This document shows, one piece after another, positions 18,681 through 26,382 of a stretch of DNA of 26,382 nucleotides. Every line of letters begins with the position of its first letter. The first letter of the stretch is position 1. Position numbers and translations under genes: made by a program. Under the pieces are notes generated by a model, which saw nothing but the letters and a program-made list of their open reading frames with translations, was not told the DNA's origin and made no database searches. Origin of the DNA: Chara braunii (lineage: Eukaryota; Streptophyta; Charophyceae; Charales; Characeae); contig BFEA01000032.1 in the NCBI GenBank assembly GCA_003427395.1, positions 1,473,655-1,500,036 on the forward strand. The letters are read 5' to 3'.

Positions 18681-19715
18681 CTAGAAAACCAGACTGTTGA
18701 TAAGGGTTTCGGCTGCGGGGGAAGGACCAAGATTACTATTAAGTTGGGTACGGGTCTAGTATGCATTTTCAGTCAAGATATCTCTTGAATGGCCTCTGAT
18801 CTCATGAATTCCTCTCTGAAAGTTCCCCCTTCAAGACTACGCAGTGTCAAAGGACAGGGTTGCTTCTACGCTCGTCTACTTTAAAACCGGTTTTATTGGA
18901 GCTGTCAGCCCACTTCGTGAAGGACCTGCTCAATCAACCCCCTCTGAAAGCTAGAACTTCTAGTGTGAAAGGAACTGACCAGTGGGTTTGCGGGTTTCTT
19001 TGTTGGACCGCGGACTAAAGTGCTAAGCTTAATCCGGAAGGCACAACATCCACTTCTGGTTAGAATTACTCATGAGCGAAAGAGAGATGGGGTGGGGCAG
19101 ACTTACACCCCTGTGAACGAGAAAAGGCTCCCCGCTGATCGTTGTTATTGTGATACCTCTGATAATGCAGTGACATTGCCTATAACGTTAATTACTATAT
19201 AACCCTTGCATTCCCGATTGCCGAAATATCCTTGAAGTTTTTATGTCCTCAACTTTGACTGAATTGCAGAACTGGCCTCGTTCGTAACAAATTAAAAGAA
19301 TAGCCCTTACTCCTTGAAATTGTAAAATTGTTGATATACCCCCTGAGAAGAAGGTGATGCCACACCTGTCCCCAGCCGCAAACTGCAAAAGTACCCCGAG
19401 AATTGGTGGCTCAAATATTACAAAAATACCCCCGCGAGTATGAGGTATCGCGGGGACTGCCCCGAGGAAGTTCGAGACTCAGATCACAGATCTGCAGGTC
19501 TGGAAAACTTTCCTGTTTTATTTTATTTCTCTTTTATTCTGAGGGGTCGTAAAAGCTTTCGGATTCGTCCGTTTAGGTGGGCGTATGAGAGGCAATACAA
19601 ACCCCGACACGCCCTGGTCGCTGAGGACCTCGAAAGCGGGCGCGGCGATTGACAAGCGCCGTTGCCCTTGGCTTCAGCGAGCAGTAGGCGACCCCTCCCT
19701 AGGTTTCCTCACAAC

Positions 19716-20684
19716 TCCGCGGGTGGGTGCGAGGTCTTCTCCAAGATCGATCTCAAGTCTGGCTACCACCAGATTGAAGTCGATCCTGCGGACCAGCACA
19801 AGACCGCGTTCAAAACACGAGACAGGCTTTATGAGTTCACCGTAATGCCCTTCGGTCTCACAAACGCACAAACCACTTTCCAGAGCCTCATGGACAAGGT
19901 CCTCCATGGACAGATTGGCCGGTTTGTGGTAGTGTACCTGGATGATATTCTGATCTTCAGCAAGTCCATGGAGGAACACCTCAAGCATCTTAAGGAGGTG
20001 CTCGCTATCCTCAAGAAAACGCAACTCCATCTCAACCTGGAGAAATCCGAGTTTGGGAAGGATAGCGTCATCTATCTTGGGCATCGATTGTCGGCTGCAG
20101 GCCTCGAGCCTGAGGCAACCAAGATTGAGGTTATACGCGATTGACCTCAGCCTGCGAACATTCGCGAATTGCGTTCTTTCCTTGGACTCGCATCGTATTA
20201 TCGAAAGTTTGTACCCCGTTTTTCTATATTTGCTTGTCCATTGTCGCGACTGACCAGTAAAAATGTGCCTTATTCCTGGGTTGCTGCGTGTACGGAAGCT
20301 TTTCGACCTCTCAAGGAAGCCTTGGTAAGTTACCCAGTACTTCGCATTGCAGATCCCAAACTAACGTTCGTAGTCACTACGGATGCGAGCCAGTATGGAA
20401 TCGATGCAGTGTTGCAGCAAGACGACGGCGACGGCTCACGCCCACTCGAATATTACAATAAACGCATGCCCAGCGTCAAGGTAGCCACTTCCACCTACAT
20501 GCGCGAGCCTTATGCCTTGCGCATGGCATTGGATCACTGGAAGCACTACCTTTGGGGACGCCATTTCAAGGTCTTCTCAGATCACGAGACCCTGAAGTGG
20601 ATCAAACAACAAACTACCCTGTCCCCGACCTTGCTTCGCTGGTTTCACGAAATTGATATTTTTTATTTTGAATTAAGGCATTAG
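19716..20684 (+). pseudogene. Reverse transcriptase catalytic part and RNase H of element A
   Basis: RT resumes as SAGGCEVFSKIDLKSGYHQ, giving the correct spacing after LLD at 7682. The first catalytic Asp is in SKIDL (19749-19751) and the YLDD box is at 19935-19946. The RT thumb/connection follows (FLGLASYYRKFV from about 20175). RNase H has its acidic residues in TTDASQYG (20382), REPYALRMAL (20505) and FSDHETLKW (20580). The frame is constant, broken by TGA at 20142-20144 at a position where the family normally has Trp, and by TAG at 20682-20684. The motifs are intact, so decay is recent relative to the family, but a full protein cannot be made. Confidence 0.93.
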
Positions 20685-21746
20685 AAAGGCTGTTATAAAC
20701 GAGTAGCTGATGCTTTCTCTCGCCACCCACAGTACATGACTTGCCTTGTTAAGTCCTACGACCTCCGGAAGAAGCTGAAGGAGGAACTCATAGAGCACAC
20801 CACCAAGGATTTGGAACTCAGTCCCATCCTTGAGCGACTACGGGCTGATCCTGACGGTTAACCTGATTTTCACGAGTTTAAGGGACTGATCTTCCGCCGC
20901 TACGGGAACCATGACCGTTTGTGTGTGCCCAACCATGAGCCTCTCCGCACACATTTTCTGTATTTGGCTCATGGCCGGAACGGGCACTTCGGCATGGCAA
21001 AAACGTACGCTAATTTGCTGAGACAGTTTGATTGGCCTGGCATGAAAGGGACTGCTGAGAAGTTTGTGGCTGAATGTCAAGTCTGTCAATGGATCAAACC
21101 ATGCAGACAAAAGCACATGGGGCTACTCACACCCTTACCCATTTCCGATGGTCCCCGGGAGTCTGTCTTCATCGACTTCACTCACATGGGTAAGGTAAGC
21201 AAAAACGATTATTCACAAGTCATGGTGATTGTTGATCGATTTTCAAAATTTCTTAATTTGATCCCTTTGCCGCCCCACGCCCCAACAGATCTAGTGATTC
21301 GTGAATTCCAACAGAAATACATTCTGCAATTCGGAACCCCGAAGACTCTTGTGAGCGATCGGGATCCGCGTTTCATTAGCACTGAATGGAAGGATTTTAC
21401 GTCTCACCTAGGAATCAAACTGTGCATGACATCTGGCCGACACCCCGAAGCCAACGGTTTGGCTGAGGAGATAAACCAGACTGTATTTCAACTCCTCCGC
21501 GCATTGATTATTCCGGACCAGGAGACATGGGATGAGAAGTTGTATTCTGTTAAGGGGTTGTACAACAACTCCGTCCATTCTGCCACCGCCATGATACCCA
21601 ACAGGTTGTACCACGGTTGGCAGATCCGTAATCCGCTCTCCTACTTATTCCCTGGGGAGCCAGCTGGCTTAACACCCGGCAGGCCCAACTTCAGGGCTGA
21701 GTATGATCGCTTGCTCAAAGTTGCTATTGCAGCTATGACCAAGTGA
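20685..21746 (+). pseudogene. Integrase of element A (HHCC zinc-binding and DD35E core)
   Basis: The same frame continues from RNase H. After a linker (KRVADAFSRHP) and a TAA at 20859-20861, the stretch from 20919 carries the zinc-binding motif H-x4-H-x29-C-x2-C (LAHGRNGHFG and CQVC). The catalytic triad is Asp in FIDFTHMG (21174), Asp in SDRDPRF (21357) and Glu in GLAEEINQ (21465), with 35 residues between the last two. The Glu neighbourhood is atypical (ANGLAE instead of TDGQTE). A TGA at 21744-21746 ends this piece. Integrase inserts element DNA into the host genome. Confidence 0.92.
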
Positions 21747-22373
21747 CAGCATGCCATGGTCCACCATGCGAACAAAAAGCGCCGACCCTCAGAGATTCAA
21801 GTAGGAAGCTATGTCTGGGTGAAGATGTCCGAATTCTCAGAGGAGGAGGGAGTCTCACGCAAACTCCTCCTACTCTACTACGGGCCTTGGGAAGTTTTGG
21901 ATGTAATTGGGGAAGATCACTTTGGCCCTTCGTACGATGTAGACGTGCCAGCTCACCTGCGTACATATCCCGTGTTCCATGCATCTAAATTGTATCTCCA
22001 CCGTGATACCAAGACATTCGACTACCGCGAATATATAATCCCTCACGCAATCAAGGGCAGGCATGAGATAAATAGAATCAAACAACATGTAGGTAAGGGG
22101 AGAAACAGATAGTACCAGATTCATTTTATGTATTACCCGTTACACGATCTGTACCGGATCTCCAAACAGGAACTGCTACGCAACGCACCGCGTGTTGTTA
22201 AAGCCTACGAGCGACACATCGCTGCTAACGCCGCACCAAAGATTCCTGCGAGGCTCACTGCGACAGAGTATTCCAGGAATCTCTTTGCCATACTCGCCTA
22301 CGATGCGTTTGCCAGGACTCATAATATGTTACTCGCTCAAAGGGACCTCGCTCTTGAGGGGGGGGTAGTGTGA
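21747..22373 (+). pseudogene. Integrase C-terminus and chromodomain-like tail of element A
   Basis: Still in the same frame as RT and integrase. A GPY/F-type module (YYGPWEVLDVIG, about 21879-21914) is followed by VFHASKLYLH and then a chromodomain-like stretch (HEINRIKQHVGKGRN, TAG at 22110-22112, ELLRNAPRVVKAYERH). The frame ends at TGA 22371-22373, overlapping the first bases of the 3' LTR. Chromodomains in such integrases steer insertion toward particular chromatin marks. Here the aromatic cage positions are not convincing, so 'chromodomain-like' is as far as the sequence allows. Confidence 0.78.
22355..22370 (+). other. Polypurine tract of element A
   Basis: GAGGGGGGGGTAGTG directly precedes the 3' LTR's TGATAACC. 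This is the plus-strand primer site and it fixes the LTR start. Confidence 0.9.
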
Positions 22374-23610
22374 TAACCGGTCTTGACATGAACTGAAACA
22401 CACAACTGATTTCTGAGCTTTGCTTATAGACTGAATGCCCTACTGAGTTCCCGCCTGCTAAGTCCGTGTGTGTGTGTGCGTGCTGGACTGCATATCTGTC
22501 TGAGTGCTGGTTGGCTTGCATACATGTGATTGTGCATGTCTGAGTACTGGTTGGTATGAGTGTGAGTGTGGTCCGCCAGGGCACTTGTTCGTTCGTTAAG
22601 CCCTCAGGGCCGGTACTTACCTATGGTCGTGGCTTTGAAGGGCTGCATCAGGGAAAAAGCACTCAAGTAGCGGGTAGGCCGGTACCGCACCCGACAGGGG
22701 GGTAAATATGCAGGTACCGGAGGCCAAGCAGAAGAAGACAAACGTGACACTTTTAGAGGCCGGTAGTGTAGGCTAGGTCTAGCGGGTACCAATTTGAGTA
22801 TAGGGCCTGTAGGGGCAATATCAGAGTCTGCAATGATGTTTCCCTCCAAAAGAGGAGGAGGTACCGGTTGCTCGGGAAGGCCAGCGGCCTGGAAGTCACC
22901 GCCCAAGAGGCAAAGCAAGCCGCTATATCTTCAGGCCGGGCGGAAGACCCGACCTCTTTTTCGGTGTGCAAGTTTGGCGAGACACTGGTGGAGCGCTGGC
23001 TGGAGCAACGCTAAGCTGGAGCAGCGTTGCTGGGGAGGAAGGAGAAGGGCATGAGGGAGGAAGGAGGAGGAGCGCCATGGGTACTTACCTGGCTATGGTG
23101 GCAGCCATCTTCATCACCTTGGTGGGCGCTGAGGCAGGGAGTCCCCAATTGGGGAGAGCTACACCAAGAAGCTTCAAGGCAGGGTTGGGCATGGCGGCCT
23201 GAGCTAGAGCAATCATAGTTGCTTTGGGTTGTCCGTTGGACATCTGGGCAAGGCCTAGTGGTCCGCCATAGCCTCGGCCTATGAGAGTGAAGAGTGAAGG
23301 GAGGCGGTCATGGCTATGGTGGACCTCAAGTGATACCTGCAGTAGAAGAGAAACTCGGACATCGATTATGGATCAATCATTCAACGTTGTGTTATTATTT
23401 CTTGTATGAATAAGAGAAGGGGGAGATTGTTGGACGAAGAAGAAGAGCCTTGTCATTGTCTTTGCTGGTGTACATCTTCTTCTTCTTCTTTTTACTTTTT
23501 TTTCTTGTTCTGATCCTCTCTCCCTCCTCTCAAGTTCATTCATTTCTTTCTGCAATTGGATGACATTGTACTTTCTGGTGGATGTGTATCTCGAAATTGG
23601 CCAGGGTCGT

Positions 23611-23614
<4 letters not shown>
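22371..23614 (+). repeat. 3' LTR of element A
   Basis: Begins TGATAACCGG and ends GTCGTAACA, and aligns with 2185-3388. Compared with the 5' LTR it has about 45 extra bases near 22505-22550, where a 'gagt.ctggttgg' segment is duplicated, and lacks part of the GGAGGAAGG run. Substitutions are frequent, visibly more than between the two LTRs of element B. Confidence 0.93.

Positions 23615-23642
<28 letters not shown>
23612..23642. repeat. (TA)n microsatellite abutting element A's right end
   Basis: The LTR terminus runs straight into a TA tract. With the TA tract left of 2185, this suggests the pre-insertion site was a single TA microsatellite. Confidence 0.9.
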
Positions 23643-23645
<3 letters not shown>

Positions 23646-23746
23646 AGGGAGAGAGGTTCAATCTCACAAACCTTTCATATGTTGTGTGTGCGTGCGTGTG
23701 AGACTGTTTTTTGTTTTCTAAAATAATGGCATAACGGAGGGACATA

Positions 23747-23956
23747 TTGTGTTCTTGTCGACATTTGCAATGGGATGGCAAACATCGTTCATTGCAATTT
23801 GTTATGCGAGATCTACAAGTGGACACTATCGCTTCGGAAGAGACAATGGACATATGGGCCACAACATTTGAGGACTTACGTGCTAAGGAACGTTCATTGC
23901 AGCAACACGAACAACATGTCGTCAAACGAGAGAGAGAAATCATAAATGCAACATAG
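23747..23956 (+). CDS. Unidentified short open frame, helical and Cys-containing
   Basis: The frame of 69 codons starts at TTG. An ATG GCA TAA just upstream in the same frame (about 23726-23734) suggests a former start with an early stop. The N-terminal part has CSCRHLQWDGK; the rest is highly charged and probably helical (TFEDLRAKERSLQQHEQHVVKR). It overlaps the next frame by about ten bases, in a different phase, as a single frameshifted gene would. I do not recognise a family. Confidence 0.3.
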   Translation: MCSCRHLQWDGKHRSLQFVMRDLQVDTIASEETMDIWATTFEDLRAKERSLQQHEQHVVKREREIINAT

Positions 23957-24194
23957 TGGTGCAAATGTGAAAATGGCCCTACGGGATGCACAAAACGTAG
24001 TTCATAATTCATTGAAATCTTCTCCCGAAAAATGCAAAATTTTTGGTCAAGAAGACCGTTGTCCCGCTTGTGGAAGATATCCCACTAGGAGCATGACCGT
24101 TGCGCCTAGCGTGCTTATCTCCAAGGACGTAACTTCAGTTTCCCCAGTGGTTCCGCGATGTCTATATTTGGGAAACGAAAATTTAGTCTTGTGA
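23946..24194 (+). CDS. Unidentified short open frame with CPACGRYP zinc-ribbon-like motif
   Basis: The frame of 82 codons, ending TGA, may be the shifted continuation of 23747-23956. It contains EDRCPACGRYP, a CxxC knuckle of the kind found in zinc-binding domains, including those of some transposases, but only one such pair is present. It could be an exon, a degraded transposon gene or chance. A microsatellite block follows. Confidence 0.3.
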   Translation: MQHSGANVKMALRDAQNVVHNSLKSSPEKCKIFGQEDRCPACGRYPTRSMTVAPSVLISKDVTSVSPVVPRCLYLGNENLVL

Positions 24195-24263
24195 AGGAAT
24201 GATTCAATTACGCATCGTATTCAATTTCACTGTAACGATTGAGTGCAACATACACATTCCCGT

Positions 24264-24268
<5 letters not shown>

Positions 24269-24312
<44 letters not shown>

Positions 24313-24360
24313 AGTATATATATACATATATATATGTGTATATATAAATATATATGTGTG
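24269..24360. repeat. (CT)n followed by (TA)n and (TG)n microsatellites
   Basis: A CT run at 24269-24309, then interrupted TA/TG repeats. A further TG run lies at about 24417-24434. Confidence 0.93.
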
Positions 24361-24586
24361 TGTGTTATGTTACTCATAATTTAGAGTGCAAAATTTATGA
24401 AAGTTTGTAACTGGTCTGTGTGTGTGTGTGTGTTTATTTTTTTTCCTTAATGAGTTAGAATAGACACGTCTGTTATGCATAATGCTTATTTGAATGCAAT
24501 GGGTGAGTGTCATGGGACCCCACGTATCGTACCATAAAACCAATTCGATTTATATATTTGATGTCGTGTATATCTTTGTTTTGTCA

Positions 24587-24641
24587 TCTCTCTCTCTCTC
24601 TCCCTCTCTCTCTCTCTCTCTACATATATATATATATATGT
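24587..24641. repeat. (CT)n followed by (TA)n microsatellite
   Basis: A CT run with one CC interruption, then a TA tract. The spacing repeats the CT-then-TA order seen at 24269. Between about 24642 and 24956 I see no gene or repeat. Confidence 0.9.
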
Positions 24642-24979
24642 ACCCAAAACTGGTTGCGTGATTGTAGGTCTGCCTGACACATTTCATGTGTAATGAGTGT
24701 TTATTGCACCGAGCCATAATGAATGTATGGGGGCATCTGTGTACTTTGTATTTGTATCATCATGTCCGTTTTGATGGACTGTTTTGCAGCATTACGTGTA
24801 AAAAAGGAAGGTGACAATTTTCAACGTTGTTTGTTTCGGATGCAACGACCTTCAAGCACAAAAACGGTTGTTTAGATATGACACAATATTAATGTCAAAC
24901 TACGTTTTGCAACTGAGAGATACATCTTGTTATTATAGATAGATAGCCGCACACTTAGAGAGAGAGAGAGAGAGAGGTC

Positions 24980-25213
24980 GTGGAGCGAAAATCTGAGCGA
25001 AATGGAAGGCGCTGCAATAAGGGAAAAAAAACAGATCGAAAAATTACCATAGTCAACGAAAATGGTCATGCTTCTACATTCACATGTAGAGGTAGAGAGA
25101 AACGTAAAGACCCTGTGAGCAATAAAAGGCATTACGTGGACAGATATTCGGCGCAAGTATGGGAAGAACGAGAAGTTATGGAAAAAGCAAAACTGAAAAT
25201 CAATGCTATGTAA
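24980..25213 (+). CDS. Unidentified basic open frame
   Basis: The frame of 77 codons starts at GTG, with no early ATG apart from an internal one, just after a GA tract (24957-24976). The product is Lys/Arg/Glu-rich (KRKDPVSNKRHYVDRY, WEEREVMEKAKLK). It overlaps the next frame by 11 bases in another phase. No domain is recognised. It may be part of a frameshifted larger gene together with 25203-25436 and 25424-25627. Confidence 0.28.
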   Translation: MERKSERNGRRCNKGKKTDRKITIVNENGHASTFTCRGREKRKDPVSNKRHYVDRYSAQVWEEREVMEKAKLKINAM

Positions 25214-25436
25214 AAACGAGAAGAAACGCAAAGGTCTTCTCCGTGAGTTTAATAAAGCAAGAAGAGAGAATCTTCCCGATGCTGAAGAAGATATTTTCTC
25301 AACTTCTCCGTCATCTTGTAACGACAATGTAGCTTCCACGAGCATTATATCCATCGATTCACCAACTGAGTATTATACGCCTGTCGAGCCTTGTTGTTCT
25401 GCAGCGAAAAATTACAGTCAGCAATGGCACGTTTGA
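25203..25436 (+). CDS. Unidentified open frame, basic N-terminus and Ser-rich acidic middle
   Basis: The frame of 77 codons reads KNEKKRKGLLREFNKARREN, then an acidic and Ser-rich section. It begins inside the end of 24980-25213, where one reading would be a single protein broken by a one-base shift. No family is recognised. Confidence 0.28.
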   Translation: MLCKNEKKRKGLLREFNKARRENLPDAEEDIFSTSPSSCNDNVASTSIISIDSPTEYYTPVEPCCSAAKNYSQQWHV

Positions 25437-25627
25437 CGATGACGGCTGCAGAACCAATCCTGCGCAAAGGTCCTAGGGAGCCACAACATTTGTTGCAGAC
25501 TAATGACATGAGACTCAATTGTTATTTTTTTCGTACAACTTTTAATTATTTAACGAAATCATACTGGGTTGCACACAAAAGTATTCATGATATCAATGCA
25601 TGGCAATCATATTTCATACATACATAA
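25424..25627 (+). CDS. Unidentified short open frame
   Basis: From ATG 25424 to TAA 25627, 67 codons, overlapping the previous frame's end by 13 bases and in the phase of 24980-25213. It is rich in aromatic residues near the end (CYFFRTTFNYLTKSYW). No family is recognised. Confidence 0.22.
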   Translation: MARLTMTAAEPILRKGPREPQHLLQTNDMRLNCYFFRTTFNYLTKSYWVAHKSIHDINAWQSYFIHT

Positions 25628-25715
25628 TTAGTGGATTTTTTGTTCAATTGACTGTTTTTTGCAACGTTGTATTGTGTGTATGTTATCGCCGCATCAGCAA
25701 TAGTCACGTTTGCAC

Positions 25716-26075
25716 ATGAAGTTAATAAAAATGACAACACTGGTGAACAAAGGTCGTAACACCACCGGACGTAACAAGAGTCGAGCACGACATTTGCAAC
25801 CTGATGGTGCTCCATTTCAGGGGAGGAGCACCCAAGACTGTTCATACGGGGATGAAGAATTGAACGAGGATGAGATACGTAGAAGATGGCCAGATGCGTG
25901 CACGTTCATGGACGGTGCTGTGACATTCGTCAGTTTGGAGAAACGAAAGAAGGAATGTTTAGATTTACGTATAGGCAGGGCAGACAAACCTAACGACTAT
26001 AATCGTTGGATAGCGTATACTGCATTCGCAACTCTCTGCAGGTTTGTCTTTTACAGACAAGCTTTACCTGAATAG
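25716..26075 (+). CDS. Unidentified open frame, 119 residues
   Basis: Starts at ATG 25716 (a second ATG is at 25731) and stops at TAG 26073-26075. The N-terminus is basic (GRNTTGRNKSRARH), followed by an acidic patch (DEELNEDEIRRRW) and a better-structured C-terminus (FMDGAVTFVSLEKRKKECLDL, with NRWIAYTAFATLCRFVFY). It is the most protein-like frame in the right flank, with mixed composition and no low-complexity repeats. I do not recognise it. It could be an exon of a host gene or part of a mobile element. Confidence 0.4.
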   Translation: MKLIKMTTLVNKGRNTTGRNKSRARHLQPDGAPFQGRSTQDCSYGDEELNEDEIRRRWPDACTFMDGAVTFVSLEKRKKECLDLRIGRADKPNDYNRWIAYTAFATLCRFVFYRQALPE

Positions 26076-26322
26076 TTCATGAGTGTTGTGAGGATACGGT
26101 GACCATCAGTCGACGGTAAATACAGAGGACACATACCTCGTCATGGCGACCCCCCTGAGAACAGCAAGCCGTGCAAAGCAAGACGTCGGTAGACAGTATG
26201 AAATAAAGTTGGACAATGTGAGAGTCGCAGGATGAGGATATGCAAAAAATTGAGAATTCTGAAGATAATATGTTCAGTGGATGTACAAATATGATATCCT
26301 CTTCCTTTAGAGCTTTATGTCT

Positions 26323-26326
<4 letters not shown>

Positions 26327-26373
<47 letters not shown>

Positions 26374-26382
26374 AAAAAAAAA
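26327..26382. repeat. (GA)n microsatellite ending in poly-A at the window edge
   Basis: A GA run to about 26369, then 13 or more A's to the last base. The 250 bases before it (26076-26326) show no gene. Confidence 0.93.

Larger units (their letters stand above)
7683..19715 (+). mobile_element. Element B: nested large-LTR, non-coding retrotransposon (LARD-like)
   Basis: The insert begins inside the RT codons of element A and ends where RT resumes. Its two ends are ~5 kb direct repeats, each starting TGTCGG and ending around CTCACAAC, with 1.9 kb between them. No retroelement protein is encoded anywhere in the 12 kb. That is the layout of large retrotransposon derivatives described in grasses: very long LTRs, non-coding middle, mobilised in trans. 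A purine tract precedes the downstream repeat. Weak points: no tRNA-complementary primer site follows the first repeat, and no clean target-site duplication is visible (GATGC on the left, AACTC or TCCGC on the right). A segmental duplication is less likely because one repeat's end coincides exactly with the RT break. Orientation is inferred from the TATA box and purine tract. Confidence 0.8.
14424..19715 (+). repeat. Downstream LTR of element B (about 5.29 kb)
   Basis: Counterpart of 7683-12531. It begins TGTCGGACGACCGAAGG, with a first palindrome arm weakened by a transition, and ends CTCACAAC directly before element A's RT resumes in frame. It is longer than its partner mainly through 17238-17775. 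The conserved order of sub-repeats is the same. No gene is recognised. Confidence 0.85.
2185..23614 (+). mobile_element. Element A: full-length but inactivated Ty3/gypsy LTR retrotransposon interrupted by element B
   Basis: Two related ~1.2 kb direct repeats begin TGATAA and end TAACA, and they bracket, in order, a Met-tRNA primer site, leader, gag, protease, reverse transcriptase, RNase H, integrase, chromodomain-like tail and a polypurine tract. RT-RNase H-integrase order is the Ty3/gypsy order; Ty1/copia places integrase before RT. Total span is 21.4 kb, of which 12.0 kb is the nested insertion, leaving about 9.4 kb. Every coding module is damaged. The flanks are both TA-rich (ATATT before 2185, TATAT after 23614), so an exact 5-bp duplication cannot be called. 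Confidence 0.93.

Noticed and set aside
7683-19715. Element B as a tandem segmental duplication or DNA transposon
   Set aside because: The direct, not inverted, terminal repeats begin with TG, and the insert interrupts RT precisely at its outer ends. This fits LTR retrotransposition better, though the lack of a clean target duplication leaves some doubt.

Overview
This is a eukaryotic, repeat-dominated window. A Ty3/gypsy element primed by initiator-Met tRNA, a second chromodomain-type Ty3/gypsy fragment, dense GA/CT/TA microsatellites and one host exon resembling the DNA-repair factor COM1/SAE2/CtIP all fit a large streptophyte genome. My guess is a charophyte alga such as Chara; that is an inference, not something the sequence proves. 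There are no bacterial genes, no CRISPR array and no recognisable tRNA or rRNA gene. The window ends in a GA tract running into poly-A, and one base (position 749) is N.

Layout. (1) 1-1603: the 3' end of a truncated minus-strand Ty3/gypsy element: LTR piece, polypurine tract, and an integrase C-terminal half plus chromodomain. (2) 1737-2048: a plus-strand host exon with the CxxC...SRHK...TPP..F...GF signature of the CtIP/SAE2/COM1 C-terminal domain, ending in a stop codon. (3) 2185-23614: one Ty3/gypsy element (element A), plus strand, inserted in TA-rich sequence 137 bp after that stop. It has ~1.2 kb LTRs (2185-3388 and 22371-23614), a Met-tRNA primer site at 3390, a long leader, gag, protease, RT, RNase H, integrase and a chromodomain-like tail. 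Without its insertion it would be about 9.4 kb. All its genes are broken by stops and frameshifts. (4) 7683-19715: a 12 kb insertion (element B) that splits element A's reverse transcriptase. It consists of two ~5 kb direct repeats (7683-12531 and 14424-19715) around a 1.9 kb non-coding centre, which is the architecture of a non-autonomous large-LTR (LARD-type) retrotransposon. Its repeats carry a terminal palindrome, a 30-bp tandem repeat, a TATA box, GA minisatellites and a ~210-bp tandem duplication. The centre carries a hairpin array next to the downstream repeat. (5) 23615-26382: microsatellite-rich sequence with several short unidentified open frames.

Reading of events: the host locus was first hit by the minus-strand chromovirus (now a stub) and by element A; element B later landed in element A's RT. 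By eye, element A's LTRs differ more from each other than element B's repeats do, which agrees with that order. Element B encodes no enzymes, so any mobility would have depended on proteins from another element.
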